Shown here one piece after another: positions 15,870 through 25,272 of a stretch of DNA of 64,000 nucleotides. Both the position numbers and the translations under genes were made by a program. Numbering within the stretch: position 1 is the stretch's first letter; each line of letters starts with the position of its first letter. This stretch comes from Chitinophaga sp. YR627 (GTDB lineage Bacteria > Bacteroidota > Bacteroidia > Chitinophagales > Chitinophagaceae): the NCBI RefSeq assembly GCF_900114995.1, contig NZ_FOUX01000005.1:620001-684000 (forward strand), given 5' to 3'. The notes below the pieces were generated by a model that had not been told where the DNA came from, did no database searches, and saw nothing but the letters and a program-made list of their open reading frames with translations.

Positions 15870-16744
15870 TGATGGATGATATAAAAACCTTTTCACTTTC
15901 CAGACATAGCCGATTATTCTCTGTTCCTGACACGAGCAGAGAATATCTGTTTGTCAGATCAGGTCAGCATCCATACCACGAAGAACCTTACCGGGCAGAA
16001 AGTTATGCGATCGTATTTATAAAGGAAGGCGGTGTAAAACTCAATACAGGACTTGTGTCGTGGGATGTGCAGGCACCATCCATTATTACGCTTGGGCCTT
16101 CGGTCGTCCGTTTCTTCACGAAAAGCAGCGACCAGTTGAATATGGACGTTATCTTCTTTAAAGATACTTTTCAACTGGAGAATCATGCCGACGTCTTTTT
16201 TCTATCCAGGTATGAATTTTTCGATAACAATGATCTGCACGTACTGCCGCTGAAAGAACCGTATGTCGCCAAGTTCAGTAAGATCTATGAGCTGCTGGAG
16301 ATGGCGCAGGACGCCAACAGTTATGCCCAGCGTCTGATCATCCGCAGTTACATCTTTGCCCTTATATTTGAAATTGATGCTTATCGCCGGTTGTATACTT
16401 CGAATGTACCAGCTTCGCAGGAACCAGATCCACTGTTCACAAAGTTCAAGCAGTTGCTCAGGCGTCATTATATTCAGGAGCACAAACTTGACTTTTATGC
16501 CCGCGAGCTTCATTTGACGCCCAAGTCACTTTCAGCAGCTATCAAAAAGCAATCCGGGCAATCCGCCGGAAAATGGATTGATGACGCCATCGCTCTTGAA
16601 GCAAAAGTATTACTCCAGAATAAAACCCTTACTGTTGCACAGGTCAGCAATATGCTGAACTTCTCAGAGCAGTCTGTCTTCGGAAAGTTCTTCCGCACCA
16701 ATACCGGTATGTCTCCTATTGAATACCGTAAAAAGTTCAACTAA
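15869..16744 (+). CDS. AraC-family regulator coupled to the MFS gene
   Basis: 291-aa regulator. The N-terminal cupin-like half (about 1-170) contains HPYHEEPYRAESYAIVFIKEGG. The C-terminal HTH pair spans about 190-290, with LDFYARELHLTPKSLSAAIKKQSG and VAQVSNMLNFSEQSVFGKFFRTNTGMSPIEYRK. It begins with ATG inside the MFS stop region. It may regulate the MFS operon or the efflux operon starting at 17119. Confidence 0.93.
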   Translation: MMDDIKTFSLSRHSRLFSVPDTSREYLFVRSGQHPYHEEPYRAESYAIVFIKEGGVKLNTGLVSWDVQAPSIITLGPSVVRFFTKSSDQLNMDVIFFKDTFQLENHADVFFLSRYEFFDNNDLHVLPLKEPYVAKFSKIYELLEMAQDANSYAQRLIIRSYIFALIFEIDAYRRLYTSNVPASQEPDPLFTKFKQLLRRHYIQEHKLDFYARELHLTPKSLSAAIKKQSGQSAGKWIDDAIALEAKVLLQNKTLTVAQVSNMLNFSEQSVFGKFFRTNTGMSPIEYRKKFN

Positions 16745-17118
16745 AAGCCACCCCTACATCAGCGAAACTGTCCACATCAGCCATTTCGACGAACATTGAG
16801 GCATTTCCATCCAATTCATGGCATTATTAAATCAGACATTTGTGTTGTCGAAATCAATGAACCGTTGAAAAATGATCATACAACGAATCAGTGACCCAGA
16901 CCTGTACTAACGGCAAATGCACACGTCAGCAGCCAATCCCGGCTTCATATTGACACGTGTAATTCAGCTATCCATCGGACATATTACATGTATTGCTACA
17001 GCGCGCTGCAAAGCGGCTGAGGGCGGATATGTTTTGTCTTACCAAACGATCCGGGGGGAAGATGGATATGACAAAGAGCGCCGCAGGTACCGATTGACCT
17101 GAATTTAAATAATGAAAA
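16745..17118. other. Intergenic region before the tripartite efflux operon
   Basis: No gene is supported in these 374 bases; a 61-codon frame (16917-17102) has no start context or similarity that I recognise. A direct repeat ACATCAGC occurs at 16756-16763 and 16774-16781 (18-bp period), compatible with AraC-type half-sites. No clear terminator is seen after the AraC gene. Confidence 0.5.
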
Positions 17119-18480
17119 ATGCGTATCAAACATACAAATACAGGAAACAGCTGCCTGTTATGCAGCTTTCTGTCTATTGCCATCTTAGTGATGCATATCA
17201 CAATCGCAAACGGACAAACAACAAACAATAACACTTATAAGATCAGTCTTAACGAAGCAGTGGAATTTGCAAAGATCCAGAACAAGCTCGTTCAGGCAGC
17301 GATTGTTGAAGAAACTGCCATGAGTGAAGATAAAAAGGACGTATACAAAGCAGCATTACCGGATATCCGCGTAAATGGCTCTTATCAGAGATTCAGCGGA
17401 CTTACCTTATTCACTGATGGCCTTGGCCATGCGAATACAACAGCCCGAAAGCCTACCTCGAATTCAGCTACCCTGGGTATTGAGGCCCTGTTCAATATCT
17501 ATAGCGGCGGTAAGCAAAAAGCCTTACAACGTGAGTATACCTTCCGGGAAAAGCTGGAACAGTTAAATACAAAAAATCAGTCAGGAATTATCGCTTATCA
17601 GACCGCCACACAATATCTGGAACTGGTCAGACTGAATGAACAGGAAAAGTTCATTCTGGAGCAGGTGAACCGGGCTACGATACGCGTAAAAGACATTCAT
17701 GCCCTCTACGATAACCAGAAGGTAACCAGGAGTGATGTCTTACGTGCAGAAGTAAATCTATCAAACGTCAGACTCTCCCTGGAACAAAATGAAAATGATA
17801 TTGCGATTGCCAATCAGAAACTGGTAGTACTAATGAATGTGCCAGACGCCATACACATCATACCGCTCGATTCTGCGGATATGCCAAAGCCGGATGTTCA
17901 TTCACTGTTACCGATCAGCGATGCAGCTGAAACATCCTCCTATAGTGTGCTGAAAGCCGCGAAGAGCGTCGAAATACAACAGGAAAAGGTAAAAGGAATT
18001 CAGGGCAACAATAAACCTAACCTGAGCTTCTATTCCGGCTATGGCCTCAATTACCCTAACTATCTGTTCTTCCCTCCTGTTGACCAGGCCTATGCGATCG
18101 GCTTTGTCGGATTGAAAGCACAGTATAGTATTTCATCGATCTATCACAATAAAAGCAAAGTAACAGCTGCTAAACTCCGGGTAAAAGAACTCGAACTGCG
18201 GCAACAGGCGTCCGCGGATAATATACGTTCAGAAGCCAAAGCCTATTATGCAAAATACGCAGAGGCATTAACACGGATCAGTGTTAACGAACATTCTGTC
18301 GAACAGACGGAAGTCAATTACCGGATCGTCAACAATAAGTATTTAAATCAGTTGGCCCTCCTGACAGATCTGCTGGATGCAGACAATCTATACCAGGAAT
18401 CGCAATTCAATCTGGTGAAAGCACAAACTGAGGCACTCGTTATTTACTATCGCCTGCTTTATACCAGTGGAAACTTATAA
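17119..18480 (+). CDS. TolC-family outer-membrane efflux protein
   Basis: 453-aa protein with an N-terminal signal peptide (hydrophobic core LLCSFLSIAILVMHITIA, cleavage near residue 33). The two OEP repeats are visible: LNEAVEFAKIQNKLVQAA opens repeat one, long heptad-like helices with VRLNEQEKFILEQVNRAT follow, and YRIVNNKYLNQLALLTDLLDADNLYQESQFNLVKAQ closes repeat two. It forms the outer-membrane tunnel for the HlyD/MFS pair encoded directly downstream (18-nt gap). Confidence 0.95.
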   Translation: MRIKHTNTGNSCLLCSFLSIAILVMHITIANGQTTNNNTYKISLNEAVEFAKIQNKLVQAAIVEETAMSEDKKDVYKAALPDIRVNGSYQRFSGLTLFTDGLGHANTTARKPTSNSATLGIEALFNIYSGGKQKALQREYTFREKLEQLNTKNQSGIIAYQTATQYLELVRLNEQEKFILEQVNRATIRVKDIHALYDNQKVTRSDVLRAEVNLSNVRLSLEQNENDIAIANQKLVVLMNVPDAIHIIPLDSADMPKPDVHSLLPISDAAETSSYSVLKAAKSVEIQQEKVKGIQGNNKPNLSFYSGYGLNYPNYLFFPPVDQAYAIGFVGLKAQYSISSIYHNKSKVTAAKLRVKELELRQQASADNIRSEAKAYYAKYAEALTRISVNEHSVEQTEVNYRIVNNKYLNQLALLTDLLDADNLYQESQFNLVKAQTEALVIYYRLLYTSGNL

Positions 18481-18498
18481 TCTATAACATCAGAAAAA

Positions 18499-19563
18499 AT
18501 GAAAGCAACAGCGAAAAAAATACACCCGGGCAATATTGTAATATCAGTCATTGCCGCAGGGCTTCTCTTTGCGGGAATATACTATATCACCAGGTACTGG
18601 CGATACAGTCAGGAATACGAAGAAACCAATGACGCGCAGGTAGAATCCTATATCAATCCGGTATCTGCACGTGCCGGTGGCTATATTCAGCGGGTATGTT
18701 TTGAAGAACATCAGCTGGTAAAAGAAGGTGATACGCTTGTCATACTGGATGACAGAGAATACCGTGCACAGTTACAGGTTGCCGAAGCCGCCACCGAAGA
18801 TGCGCATGCCCAGCTCACAGTCCTTACGGCCAATATTGCCGCAGCCGTAACCGGCACCAGCGTTAATCAGGACCAGATAAAAGGCGCCGAAGCCAAATAC
18901 ATACAACAGCAACTGGATATTAAACGCTATACAAATCTGGTAAAAGAAGAAGCAGCTACAGGTGCTGAACTGGAACAGGTGAAGGCACGATACGATGTTG
19001 CAGAGAGTGACTATAGCGCTGCCAGGAATAGTCTGAAAACGAATGAAGCGCGTATCGTAGAACTAAGAACACATTTTGCGCTCTTACAAGCCGATATCAA
19101 ACGAAAAGAAGCAGCCCTGGAGCTGGCCCGTCTTAACCTTTCCTATACGGTTATCCGCGCACCCTACTCAGGACGACTGGGACGGAAAAACATACTGGAT
19201 GGACAGCAAATACAACCGGGACAGCCACTGGTAAGTATCATCAACGAAAAAGAGAAGTGGATCACAGCCAATTACAAAGAGACACAGGTAGCCGATATGT
19301 ATGTGGGACAATTAGTAGAAATACGGCTGGATGCAATAGATGGACGGGTATTTCATGGCAGGATCATGGCAATTGCCGGTTCTACTGGTGCAAGGTTTTC
19401 GTTATTACCGCCGGATAACTCAACGGGCAACTTTGTCAAGATCATCCAGCGCGTCCCTGTAAAGATCGCATTTGAAGGTCCCGGTACGGGCAATGTAGTC
19501 GCTGGTATGAATGTCACCGTAGCTGTTAAAAAAGAGTCTGATCATGAAACAAGCATATTTTAA
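18499..19563 (+). CDS. HlyD/EmrA-type periplasmic adaptor
   Basis: 354-aa adaptor with one N-terminal TM segment (about 12-32: IVISVIAAGLLFAGIYYI) and no lipobox, unlike the RND adaptor at 2671. Then come the lipoyl half VSARAGGYIQRVCFEEHQLVKEGDTLVIL, a long coiled coil (about 85-205), and VIRAPYSGRLGRKNILDGQQIQPGQPL as the second lipoyl half. EmrA-like proteins link an MFS pump to TolC. It overlaps the next gene by 20 nt, so translation is coupled. Confidence 0.94.
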   Translation: MKATAKKIHPGNIVISVIAAGLLFAGIYYITRYWRYSQEYEETNDAQVESYINPVSARAGGYIQRVCFEEHQLVKEGDTLVILDDREYRAQLQVAEAATEDAHAQLTVLTANIAAAVTGTSVNQDQIKGAEAKYIQQQLDIKRYTNLVKEEAATGAELEQVKARYDVAESDYSAARNSLKTNEARIVELRTHFALLQADIKRKEAALELARLNLSYTVIRAPYSGRLGRKNILDGQQIQPGQPLVSIINEKEKWITANYKETQVADMYVGQLVEIRLDAIDGRVFHGRIMAIAGSTGARFSLLPPDNSTGNFVKIIQRVPVKIAFEGPGTGNVVAGMNVTVAVKKESDHETSIF

Positions 19564-21142
19564 ACCATGGGTACAGGGTTGGGACTGGGGTATCCGGATC
19601 GCATTACTGCTGTTATTGCTTTCTTCCCTGATGCAACTGGGATTGTTTGCGCTAACCGGCAGTTATATCGTTGCGTATCTGGGTGTGCAGCAGGAAGATA
19701 TTTCCTTTTGCCTGATGTCCACGTATGCGGGCATTATTGCCTCCATTCCTATGCAGTTCCGTTTTATCCGGCGCTTTGAGATGCGCAATTATCTCGCTGC
19801 CAATGTTGCGCTGGCAATCCTCCTGAACTGGCTTTGTATTGATTGCAGGGATATTAACATCCTGCTGGTGATCAGATTTCTGCAGGGTATTCTAACAGGA
19901 GGAATATGTGTCAGCACCCTGATACTGATCTTTTCCAGGGTACCTACTCACCGTGCACAACTGATCGGCGCCGCCGTGTTTTATCCAACCATTCTTGGTA
20001 ATATCGTGGTAGCCGCCTCAATAGCTGCAGTATTCATAGACATCTCGGAATGGAAAGCAAGCTATTATTGTCTGATTGGTATACAGTTATTCTCCCTGCT
20101 GATCACCATGTTACTATTGCGGCGGAGTTCGGGCCACAGGCGATTGCCGCTGTACCAGATCGACTGGGTCGGATTCCTGCTATTCGCGCTTAGTGCATTA
20201 GCTCTGGCCTATACATTTATCTATGGTTCCAGGTATTACTGGTTTGATGACAGACGTATCTGTTATAGCAGCTGTATCGCGGGCGCCGGTGTTATACTGT
20301 TCCTGTACAGACAAAGTCTGCTGAAACGGCCATTGATACACCCAGGTGTGTTTAAGTCGGTACATTTTGTAACAGGACTTTGTCTGCTGGGACTTTATTA
20401 CGGCGGTAAGGACAGTATCAATCTGGTTTATAACTATGCCTTCGTGACACTTAAATGGACCCCTTTCCAGGTGGCGGCGCTTGGTTGCTGCAACATTGCA
20501 GGTGTTGTTTCGCTGGCAGTATTTTCCACCCGGCTGATCATCGCGAAGAAACATAACTTCCAGTTCTTTCTCACAGCAGGGTTTGGGCTAATGGCGTTAT
20601 TCAATCTCTGGATGTGGTATATAATGACACCTGACCTGTCTTTCACAGATCTGCTGTTCCCTATATTTATCCAGGGTGCGGCCTCGGGGTTGTTATTTGT
20701 GCCGATCATTATATACATCCTGACATCTGCAGCCGGATTCAGTGGTACCAGCGGCATCGTGCTGGCAGCCTGTACCCGGTTTACCGCGACATTACAATCA
20801 ATAGCAGGACTCTATAATCTTCAGCTATACCATAACCAATACTTTAAAGAAGGGTTTCTCAGTTATCTGACACCGGACAATCCTAATACAACAAACCGGC
20901 TGAATACTTACCAGTCACTGTATACTTCGAAAGGATTTTCCGCCGAGCAGGGATCATACATCGCTAAAACAGTTATCTGGCAAAGCCTGGGACAACAAAG
21001 TCAATTACTCACCAACCGGGCTGTCTTCATGACCTTTGCCCTACTGATGCTGAGTATTGCACTGCTTGTACTGATCATCCCTGCCATCCGTAAAACATGT
21101 AAATACCTGAACAGCACATCCGCAATGGAGAGCGACCGCTAG
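19544..21142 (+). CDS. DHA2-type MFS efflux pump (EmrB-like)
   Basis: 532-aa inner-membrane protein with about 14 hydrophobic segments, as in the DHA2 family. FLQGILTGGICVSTLILIFSRVP and the region RAQLIGAAVFYPTILGNIVV resemble the family's motif C/central region. The C-terminus carries an extended periplasmic loop (about 435-490), a usual DHA2 feature before the last TM. Forms an EmrAB-TolC-like tripartite exporter with the two preceding genes. The next gene starts within its stop codon. Confidence 0.93.
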   Translation: MKQAYFKPWVQGWDWGIRIALLLLLLSSLMQLGLFALTGSYIVAYLGVQQEDISFCLMSTYAGIIASIPMQFRFIRRFEMRNYLAANVALAILLNWLCIDCRDINILLVIRFLQGILTGGICVSTLILIFSRVPTHRAQLIGAAVFYPTILGNIVVAASIAAVFIDISEWKASYYCLIGIQLFSLLITMLLLRRSSGHRRLPLYQIDWVGFLLFALSALALAYTFIYGSRYYWFDDRRICYSSCIAGAGVILFLYRQSLLKRPLIHPGVFKSVHFVTGLCLLGLYYGGKDSINLVYNYAFVTLKWTPFQVAALGCCNIAGVVSLAVFSTRLIIAKKHNFQFFLTAGFGLMALFNLWMWYIMTPDLSFTDLLFPIFIQGAASGLLFVPIIIYILTSAAGFSGTSGIVLAACTRFTATLQSIAGLYNLQLYHNQYFKEGFLSYLTPDNPNTTNRLNTYQSLYTSKGFSAEQGSYIAKTVIWQSLGQQSQLLTNRAVFMTFALLMLSIALLVLIIPAIRKTCKYLNSTSAMESDR

Positions 21143-21963
21143 TGGCATTGCTTATTAAATCAACGACAATGGGACTTATAGCTTCTTTACCGGAAATAGA
21201 ACAACAACCAGCATCATTTTTTGTGATACACGAAAAATGTGAAAAACATATTCCTCTTCACCAGCATTCAAAAGGTCAGCTGTTCTATGTAGATGGCGGG
21301 ATCGCATACATACGACTGGCAGATCAATTGCTGGTCATCCCCTCCCGTCACTATTGCTGGATACCGGCAGACGTTCCACACAGTCTGACCATCGGACAAA
21401 ACGGAACACATCTCCGGTCCATTCTCTTCACTACCGAAGGAGATGATAAATATGTATTCTACAATGAGGTGGGCATATATCCTATCAATGACCTGCTGAT
21501 CGAGATGATGCGGTATACAGAACAATGGCATGGACACATTCTTCCGGATGATGATCGCTATGTTTTCCTACACTCCATAAAAACGATTCTTCCGAAAGTA
21601 AGTATCAAACATCTTCCAATTGCATTACCGTATACGGAAAATAAACGCATGCTACAAATCATTGCCTATATAGAAGAAAATATAGCAGATAAACATACCC
21701 TGGAGACCATCAGCAAGCGTTTCGGCCTGAGTGACAGAACGCTCTCCCGTTTCTTCAGGAATACGCTGAAAATATCCTTCTTACAATATCTGAAGTTATT
21801 ACGGATGGTAAAGGCTTTTGAGTTAATACAGCAAAAGGCGCACTCACTCAGTGAGATCGCCTATCTTACGGGGTATCAGAGTCTCGCGTCATTCAGCTAT
21901 ACGTTCTACCAGGTGACCAATATGCGGCCTTCTGAATTCGCTCATCTCAACAGCATGGCTTAA
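21142..21963 (+). CDS. AraC-family regulator with cupin sensor, last gene of the efflux operon
   Basis: 273-aa (264 aa from the ATG at 21169) regulator. The cupin half contains HIPLHQHSKGQLFYVDGG and CWIPADVPHSL, conserved positions of the RmlC-like sensor; the HTH pair spans about 175-270 (TLETISKRFGLSDRTLSRFFRNTLKISF; LSEIAYLTGYQSLASFSYTFYQVTNMRPSEF). A GTG overlaps the stop of the MFS gene (TAGTG), and an ATG in frame is nine codons later; either could be used. It probably regulates the efflux operon in response to an exported compound. Confidence 0.92.
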   Translation: MALLIKSTTMGLIASLPEIEQQPASFFVIHEKCEKHIPLHQHSKGQLFYVDGGIAYIRLADQLLVIPSRHYCWIPADVPHSLTIGQNGTHLRSILFTTEGDDKYVFYNEVGIYPINDLLIEMMRYTEQWHGHILPDDDRYVFLHSIKTILPKVSIKHLPIALPYTENKRMLQIIAYIEENIADKHTLETISKRFGLSDRTLSRFFRNTLKISFLQYLKLLRMVKAFELIQQKAHSLSEIAYLTGYQSLASFSYTFYQVTNMRPSEFAHLNSMA

Positions 21964-22208
21964 TTGTCCCCTTCTGTTCATATCTAAATTTAAATCGGTT
22001 ACTACCCCTGGCCGGAAAGGGCTAATATCTGGCGCAAATTGTCTAATGCCACGACACAAAGTTCCCTAGCTTTGCATTGCGTTTCCCTATACAGGAGTAA
22101 ATGCCTGGCTTTAACGATGCACCGGCACAGATGTTACGAATCCATCCGGCCGGTGCACAACGAAAGTCAGGCTATCCTGTTTTATATTAGCTGTTATAAA
22201 GTAACCAT

Positions 22209-22715
22209 ATGGATAATTACTTACAGGACATTATTGCTGAAAATCTGACGATACTATTCTGTGGAATCAATCCCGGATTAAAGTCTGCAGTGCAGGGTCA
22301 CCATTTCTCCGGACGCAGTAACAGATTCTGGAAAGTATTACATCAGGCAGGATTCACTCCCCATGAGATACAGCCCATACTCGACAGCACCATCCTTGAT
22401 TATGGTTATGGTCTGACAACAGCCGTTGCACGTGCCACCGTACGCGCAGATGAATTATCCAAAGCTGAATTTGATCAATCCATCGAGACATTTAAGCGCA
22501 AGATGGAACGATATAAACCTACCTACCTGGCTTTCCTCGGGAAGCCCGCTTATCAGGCTTTTTCGGGCCAAAAGAATATTCAATGGGGATTGCAGGAAGC
22601 GCCTTTCTGCAATGCGACCGTCTGGGTATTGCCTAATCCCAGTGGACTCAACCGGGGTTTCACGTTACCCATGCTGATCAATCACTATCAGGCATTACGC
22701 AATTATATCAGCTAA
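22209..22715 (+). CDS. mug: G/U mismatch-specific DNA glycosylase
   Basis: 168-aa uracil-DNA glycosylase superfamily protein (Mug/TDG). The active-site loop FCGINPGLKSA (residues 17-27, with the Mug-type Asn21 in place of Asp) and HHFSGRSNRFW follow, and the second motif LPNPSGLNRG is near 144-153. It excises uracil or ethenocytosine from mismatches. Length is normal for Mug. It stands alone on the plus strand. Confidence 0.95.
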   Translation: MDNYLQDIIAENLTILFCGINPGLKSAVQGHHFSGRSNRFWKVLHQAGFTPHEIQPILDSTILDYGYGLTTAVARATVRADELSKAEFDQSIETFKRKMERYKPTYLAFLGKPAYQAFSGQKNIQWGLQEAPFCNATVWVLPNPSGLNRGFTLPMLINHYQALRNYIS

Positions 22716-22909
22716 CTTTTCTGACCCATTTCCTCTAACCTTTGGCGCATTCCAGCTAATAAAGCCCCTATGTTCGGTTTACCTTTATGCAGACAATATC
22801 TCCTGGTTACAAGAGGCTTCATAAAAAACAGGAAACCTTTATTACCAGCGATAACTGCTATGCAAACAAATATTTTTTGTAACCGCATCATATTTTAATC
22901 GAAGATTTT

Positions 22910-23425
22910 ATGGCGAACAGGATAGTGATCAACTTCTGTATTGGTACAGAACAGGACCGTCGTACCCTATCATTTATCGGCAGGGCCACCGCAAGGGAAA
23001 AGTTCAGTGGTAAGGTTCCGGAAACTGAAATAACAGCATACATCGAGCGCAACTTCAGCGATCATACATTACGTGGGGAACTGAATAATATTTCTAATCA
23101 GATACTGGTCGTTTTTGTGGATGGAGAGGTCGCCGGGTATGCACGTGTCACCACAAAGGGTGAGCGGCCGGAAATATTCCAGGGGAAAAGCGTCGCTCGT
23201 ATTGCTGATTTCTCAGTATTGGAAAGATATCATGAAACAGCTACCAGAAAACAGTTATTCGAAAAGTGCCTCTGTATCTGCAAGACAAAACAGGTTATAT
23301 GGATAAGTGAACATGAAGGCACTGCTGATATGGACCTGTTCACAGCTAATGGATTCATAAGGAGCACAGCTATCAGCGGTGTAAATGATCTGGGACTGCC
23401 ATTGGTCTATCTGATAAAAGAATAA
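22910..23425 (+). CDS. GNAT-like N-acetyltransferase
   Basis: 171-aa protein with GNAT-like strand order: ILVVFVDGEVAGYARVTT (beta3-beta4, about 65-82), IADFSVLERYHETATRKQLFEKCLCIC where the CoA loop and alpha3 should be, and FTANGFIRSTAISG near the C-terminus. The canonical Q/RxxGxG/A loop is poorly conserved, so activity is uncertain. It lies 61 nt upstream of the acetolactate synthase gene on the same strand. Confidence 0.6.
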   Translation: MANRIVINFCIGTEQDRRTLSFIGRATAREKFSGKVPETEITAYIERNFSDHTLRGELNNISNQILVVFVDGEVAGYARVTTKGERPEIFQGKSVARIADFSVLERYHETATRKQLFEKCLCICKTKQVIWISEHEGTADMDLFTANGFIRSTAISGVNDLGLPLVYLIKE

Positions 23426-23486
23426 TAACTACCACCGGTCCAGGCAGCAAAAACAATCATCTGAATCAGGCAAATTAATTACAGGT

Positions 23487-25226
23487 ATGGAAAGTCCACA
23501 TGTAAAAGAAGACAAAACAACTTCTCAGGATCAAATAAAAACAATACCAGGATCCGTTGCCATTATGGAGGCACTGATAGCGGAAGAAACCGAGGTTATC
23601 TTCGGTGTGCCTGGCGGCGCCAACATTGCCATGTACGATGCGTTATTTGACTATGATCAGCAACTGAAACACATCCTCGTCAGACATGAGCAGGGAGGCA
23701 TTCATGCGGCACAGGGATATGCGCGTGCATCAGGGAAAGTAGGGGTGGTATTCGTCACCAGCGGCCCAGGCGCTACCAATCTCGTAACGGGCATTGCAGA
23801 TGCAATGATCGACAGTACACCGGTGGTGTGTATCACCGGACAGGTATTTGCGCATCTGCTGGGTTCAGACGCTTTTCAGGAAACTGACATCATTAATATC
23901 TCAACGCCGGTCACCAAATGGAATTACCAGATCACTGACGCTGCAGAAATTCCATCCGTGCTGGCAAAAGCATTTTATATTGCCCGTAGTGGCCGTCCGG
24001 GACCTGTACTGATCGACATCACCAAGAATGCGCAGCTACAGCTTTTTGAATATACAGGGTATGAAAAATGTAACCATATCCGGAGTTACAGACCCAAACC
24101 GATCGTCCGGGAGAAGGACATTCAGTCAGCAGCGGATCTGATCAACCAGGCTCAAAAACCATTTGTCATCTGGGGACAGGGTGTTATACTGGGCGGAGCA
24201 GTCACTGAGTTTAAAATCTTTATAGAAAAAAGCGGCATTCCGGCAGCGTGGACGGTATTAGGTGCGGGCGTTATGCCTTCAGCGCATCCGCTGAATATGG
24301 GTATGCTGGGTATGCATGGCAACTACGCTCCCAATGTACTTACCAATGAATGTGATCTGCTGATCGCCATCGGTATGCGTTTCGATGACCGGGTAACTGG
24401 TCGTCTGGATAAATATGCCAGACAGGCGAAGGTGATCCATCTGGAGATCGATCCGGCTGAAATAGATAAAAATGTAAAGTCTACTGTGTCCGTATTAGGT
24501 GACTGTAAAGAAACTTTACCACTGCTGACGGCTTTAATTAATAAGAAAGAATACGCCACATGGATAGAGAAATTTAATACGCTCTATCAGGAGGAATATG
24601 ATACCGTTATCCAGCCTGAGCTAAACCCGGCGGCCGGCGAACTGACCATGGGAGAAGTGATCAATATATTGAACGAGTTCACTTCAGGAGATGCGATCGT
24701 TGTTTCTGATGTGGGACAAAATCAGATGGCAGCGATCCGCTATGCTCAATTCAACCATACCAGGAGTAATATTACCAGTGGTGGTCTGGGAACAATGGGA
24801 TTCTCATTGCCTGCGGCCCTCGGTGCCAGATATGGTGCACCAGGGAAAACGGTACTGGCGATCGTTGGTGATGGTGGTTTTCAGATGAATATTCAGGAAC
24901 TGGGTACCATTATGCAGCATTCACTGGATATCAAGATCATTATCCTGAATAATCAGTTTTTAGGCATGGTACGCCAATGGCAGGAGCTTTTTAACGACCG
25001 CCGGTATGCGTTCTCTGACATGGAGAACCCTGACTTTGTAGCGCTTGCTGCCGCTTATCGTATTGCCGGCAAACGTGTATCTGAGCGGGAGTGCCTGCGG
25101 GATGCCATTGCGGAAATGTTCCGTCATAATGGCCCTTATCTGCTGGAAGTGATGGTGGGCAAAGAAAACAATATTTTCCCTATGGTACCTCAGGGAGCCA
25201 GTATCAGTGAAATAAGATTAAAATAA
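23487..25226 (+). CDS. ilvB: Acetolactate synthase large subunit-type ThDP enzyme
   Basis: 579-aa thiamine-diphosphate enzyme that condenses two pyruvates (or pyruvate and 2-oxobutyrate). Catalytic Glu is in VRHEQGGIHAAQGYA (about residue 72), the Rossmann-like middle domain has AIGMRFDDRVTGRLD, and the ThDP-Mg motif is GDGGFQMNIQELGTIMQHSLDIKIIILNN (ending GD..NN). GTMGFSLPAALGA precedes it. These match biosynthetic AHAS. No ilvN regulatory subunit, ilvC or ilvD is adjacent, so pathway role is uncertain. Confidence 0.92.
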   Translation: MESPHVKEDKTTSQDQIKTIPGSVAIMEALIAEETEVIFGVPGGANIAMYDALFDYDQQLKHILVRHEQGGIHAAQGYARASGKVGVVFVTSGPGATNLVTGIADAMIDSTPVVCITGQVFAHLLGSDAFQETDIINISTPVTKWNYQITDAAEIPSVLAKAFYIARSGRPGPVLIDITKNAQLQLFEYTGYEKCNHIRSYRPKPIVREKDIQSAADLINQAQKPFVIWGQGVILGGAVTEFKIFIEKSGIPAAWTVLGAGVMPSAHPLNMGMLGMHGNYAPNVLTNECDLLIAIGMRFDDRVTGRLDKYARQAKVIHLEIDPAEIDKNVKSTVSVLGDCKETLPLLTALINKKEYATWIEKFNTLYQEEYDTVIQPELNPAAGELTMGEVINILNEFTSGDAIVVSDVGQNQMAAIRYAQFNHTRSNITSGGLGTMGFSLPAALGARYGAPGKTVLAIVGDGGFQMNIQELGTIMQHSLDIKIIILNNQFLGMVRQWQELFNDRRYAFSDMENPDFVALAAAYRIAGKRVSERECLRDAIAEMFRHNGPYLLEVMVGKENNIFPMVPQGASISEIRLK

Positions 25227-25227
25227 C

Positions 25228-25270
25228 TGATACAGTACGAGCCATATGATCTATGGCTCGTACTGTATCA
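25228..25270. terminator. Bidirectional terminator, 18-bp perfect hairpin
   Basis: The arms TGATACAGTACGAGCCAT (25228-25245) and its exact reverse complement (25253-25270) surround a 7-nt loop. It sits between the convergent acetolactate synthase and TonB receptor genes. T-tracts are weak, but stem strength and position fit termination. Confidence 0.7.
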
Positions 25271-25272
25271 TA

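Noticed and set aside
16917..17102. 61-codon ORF before the TolC gene
   Set aside because: No recognisable start context, no family similarity that I can name, and unusual composition; probably chance.
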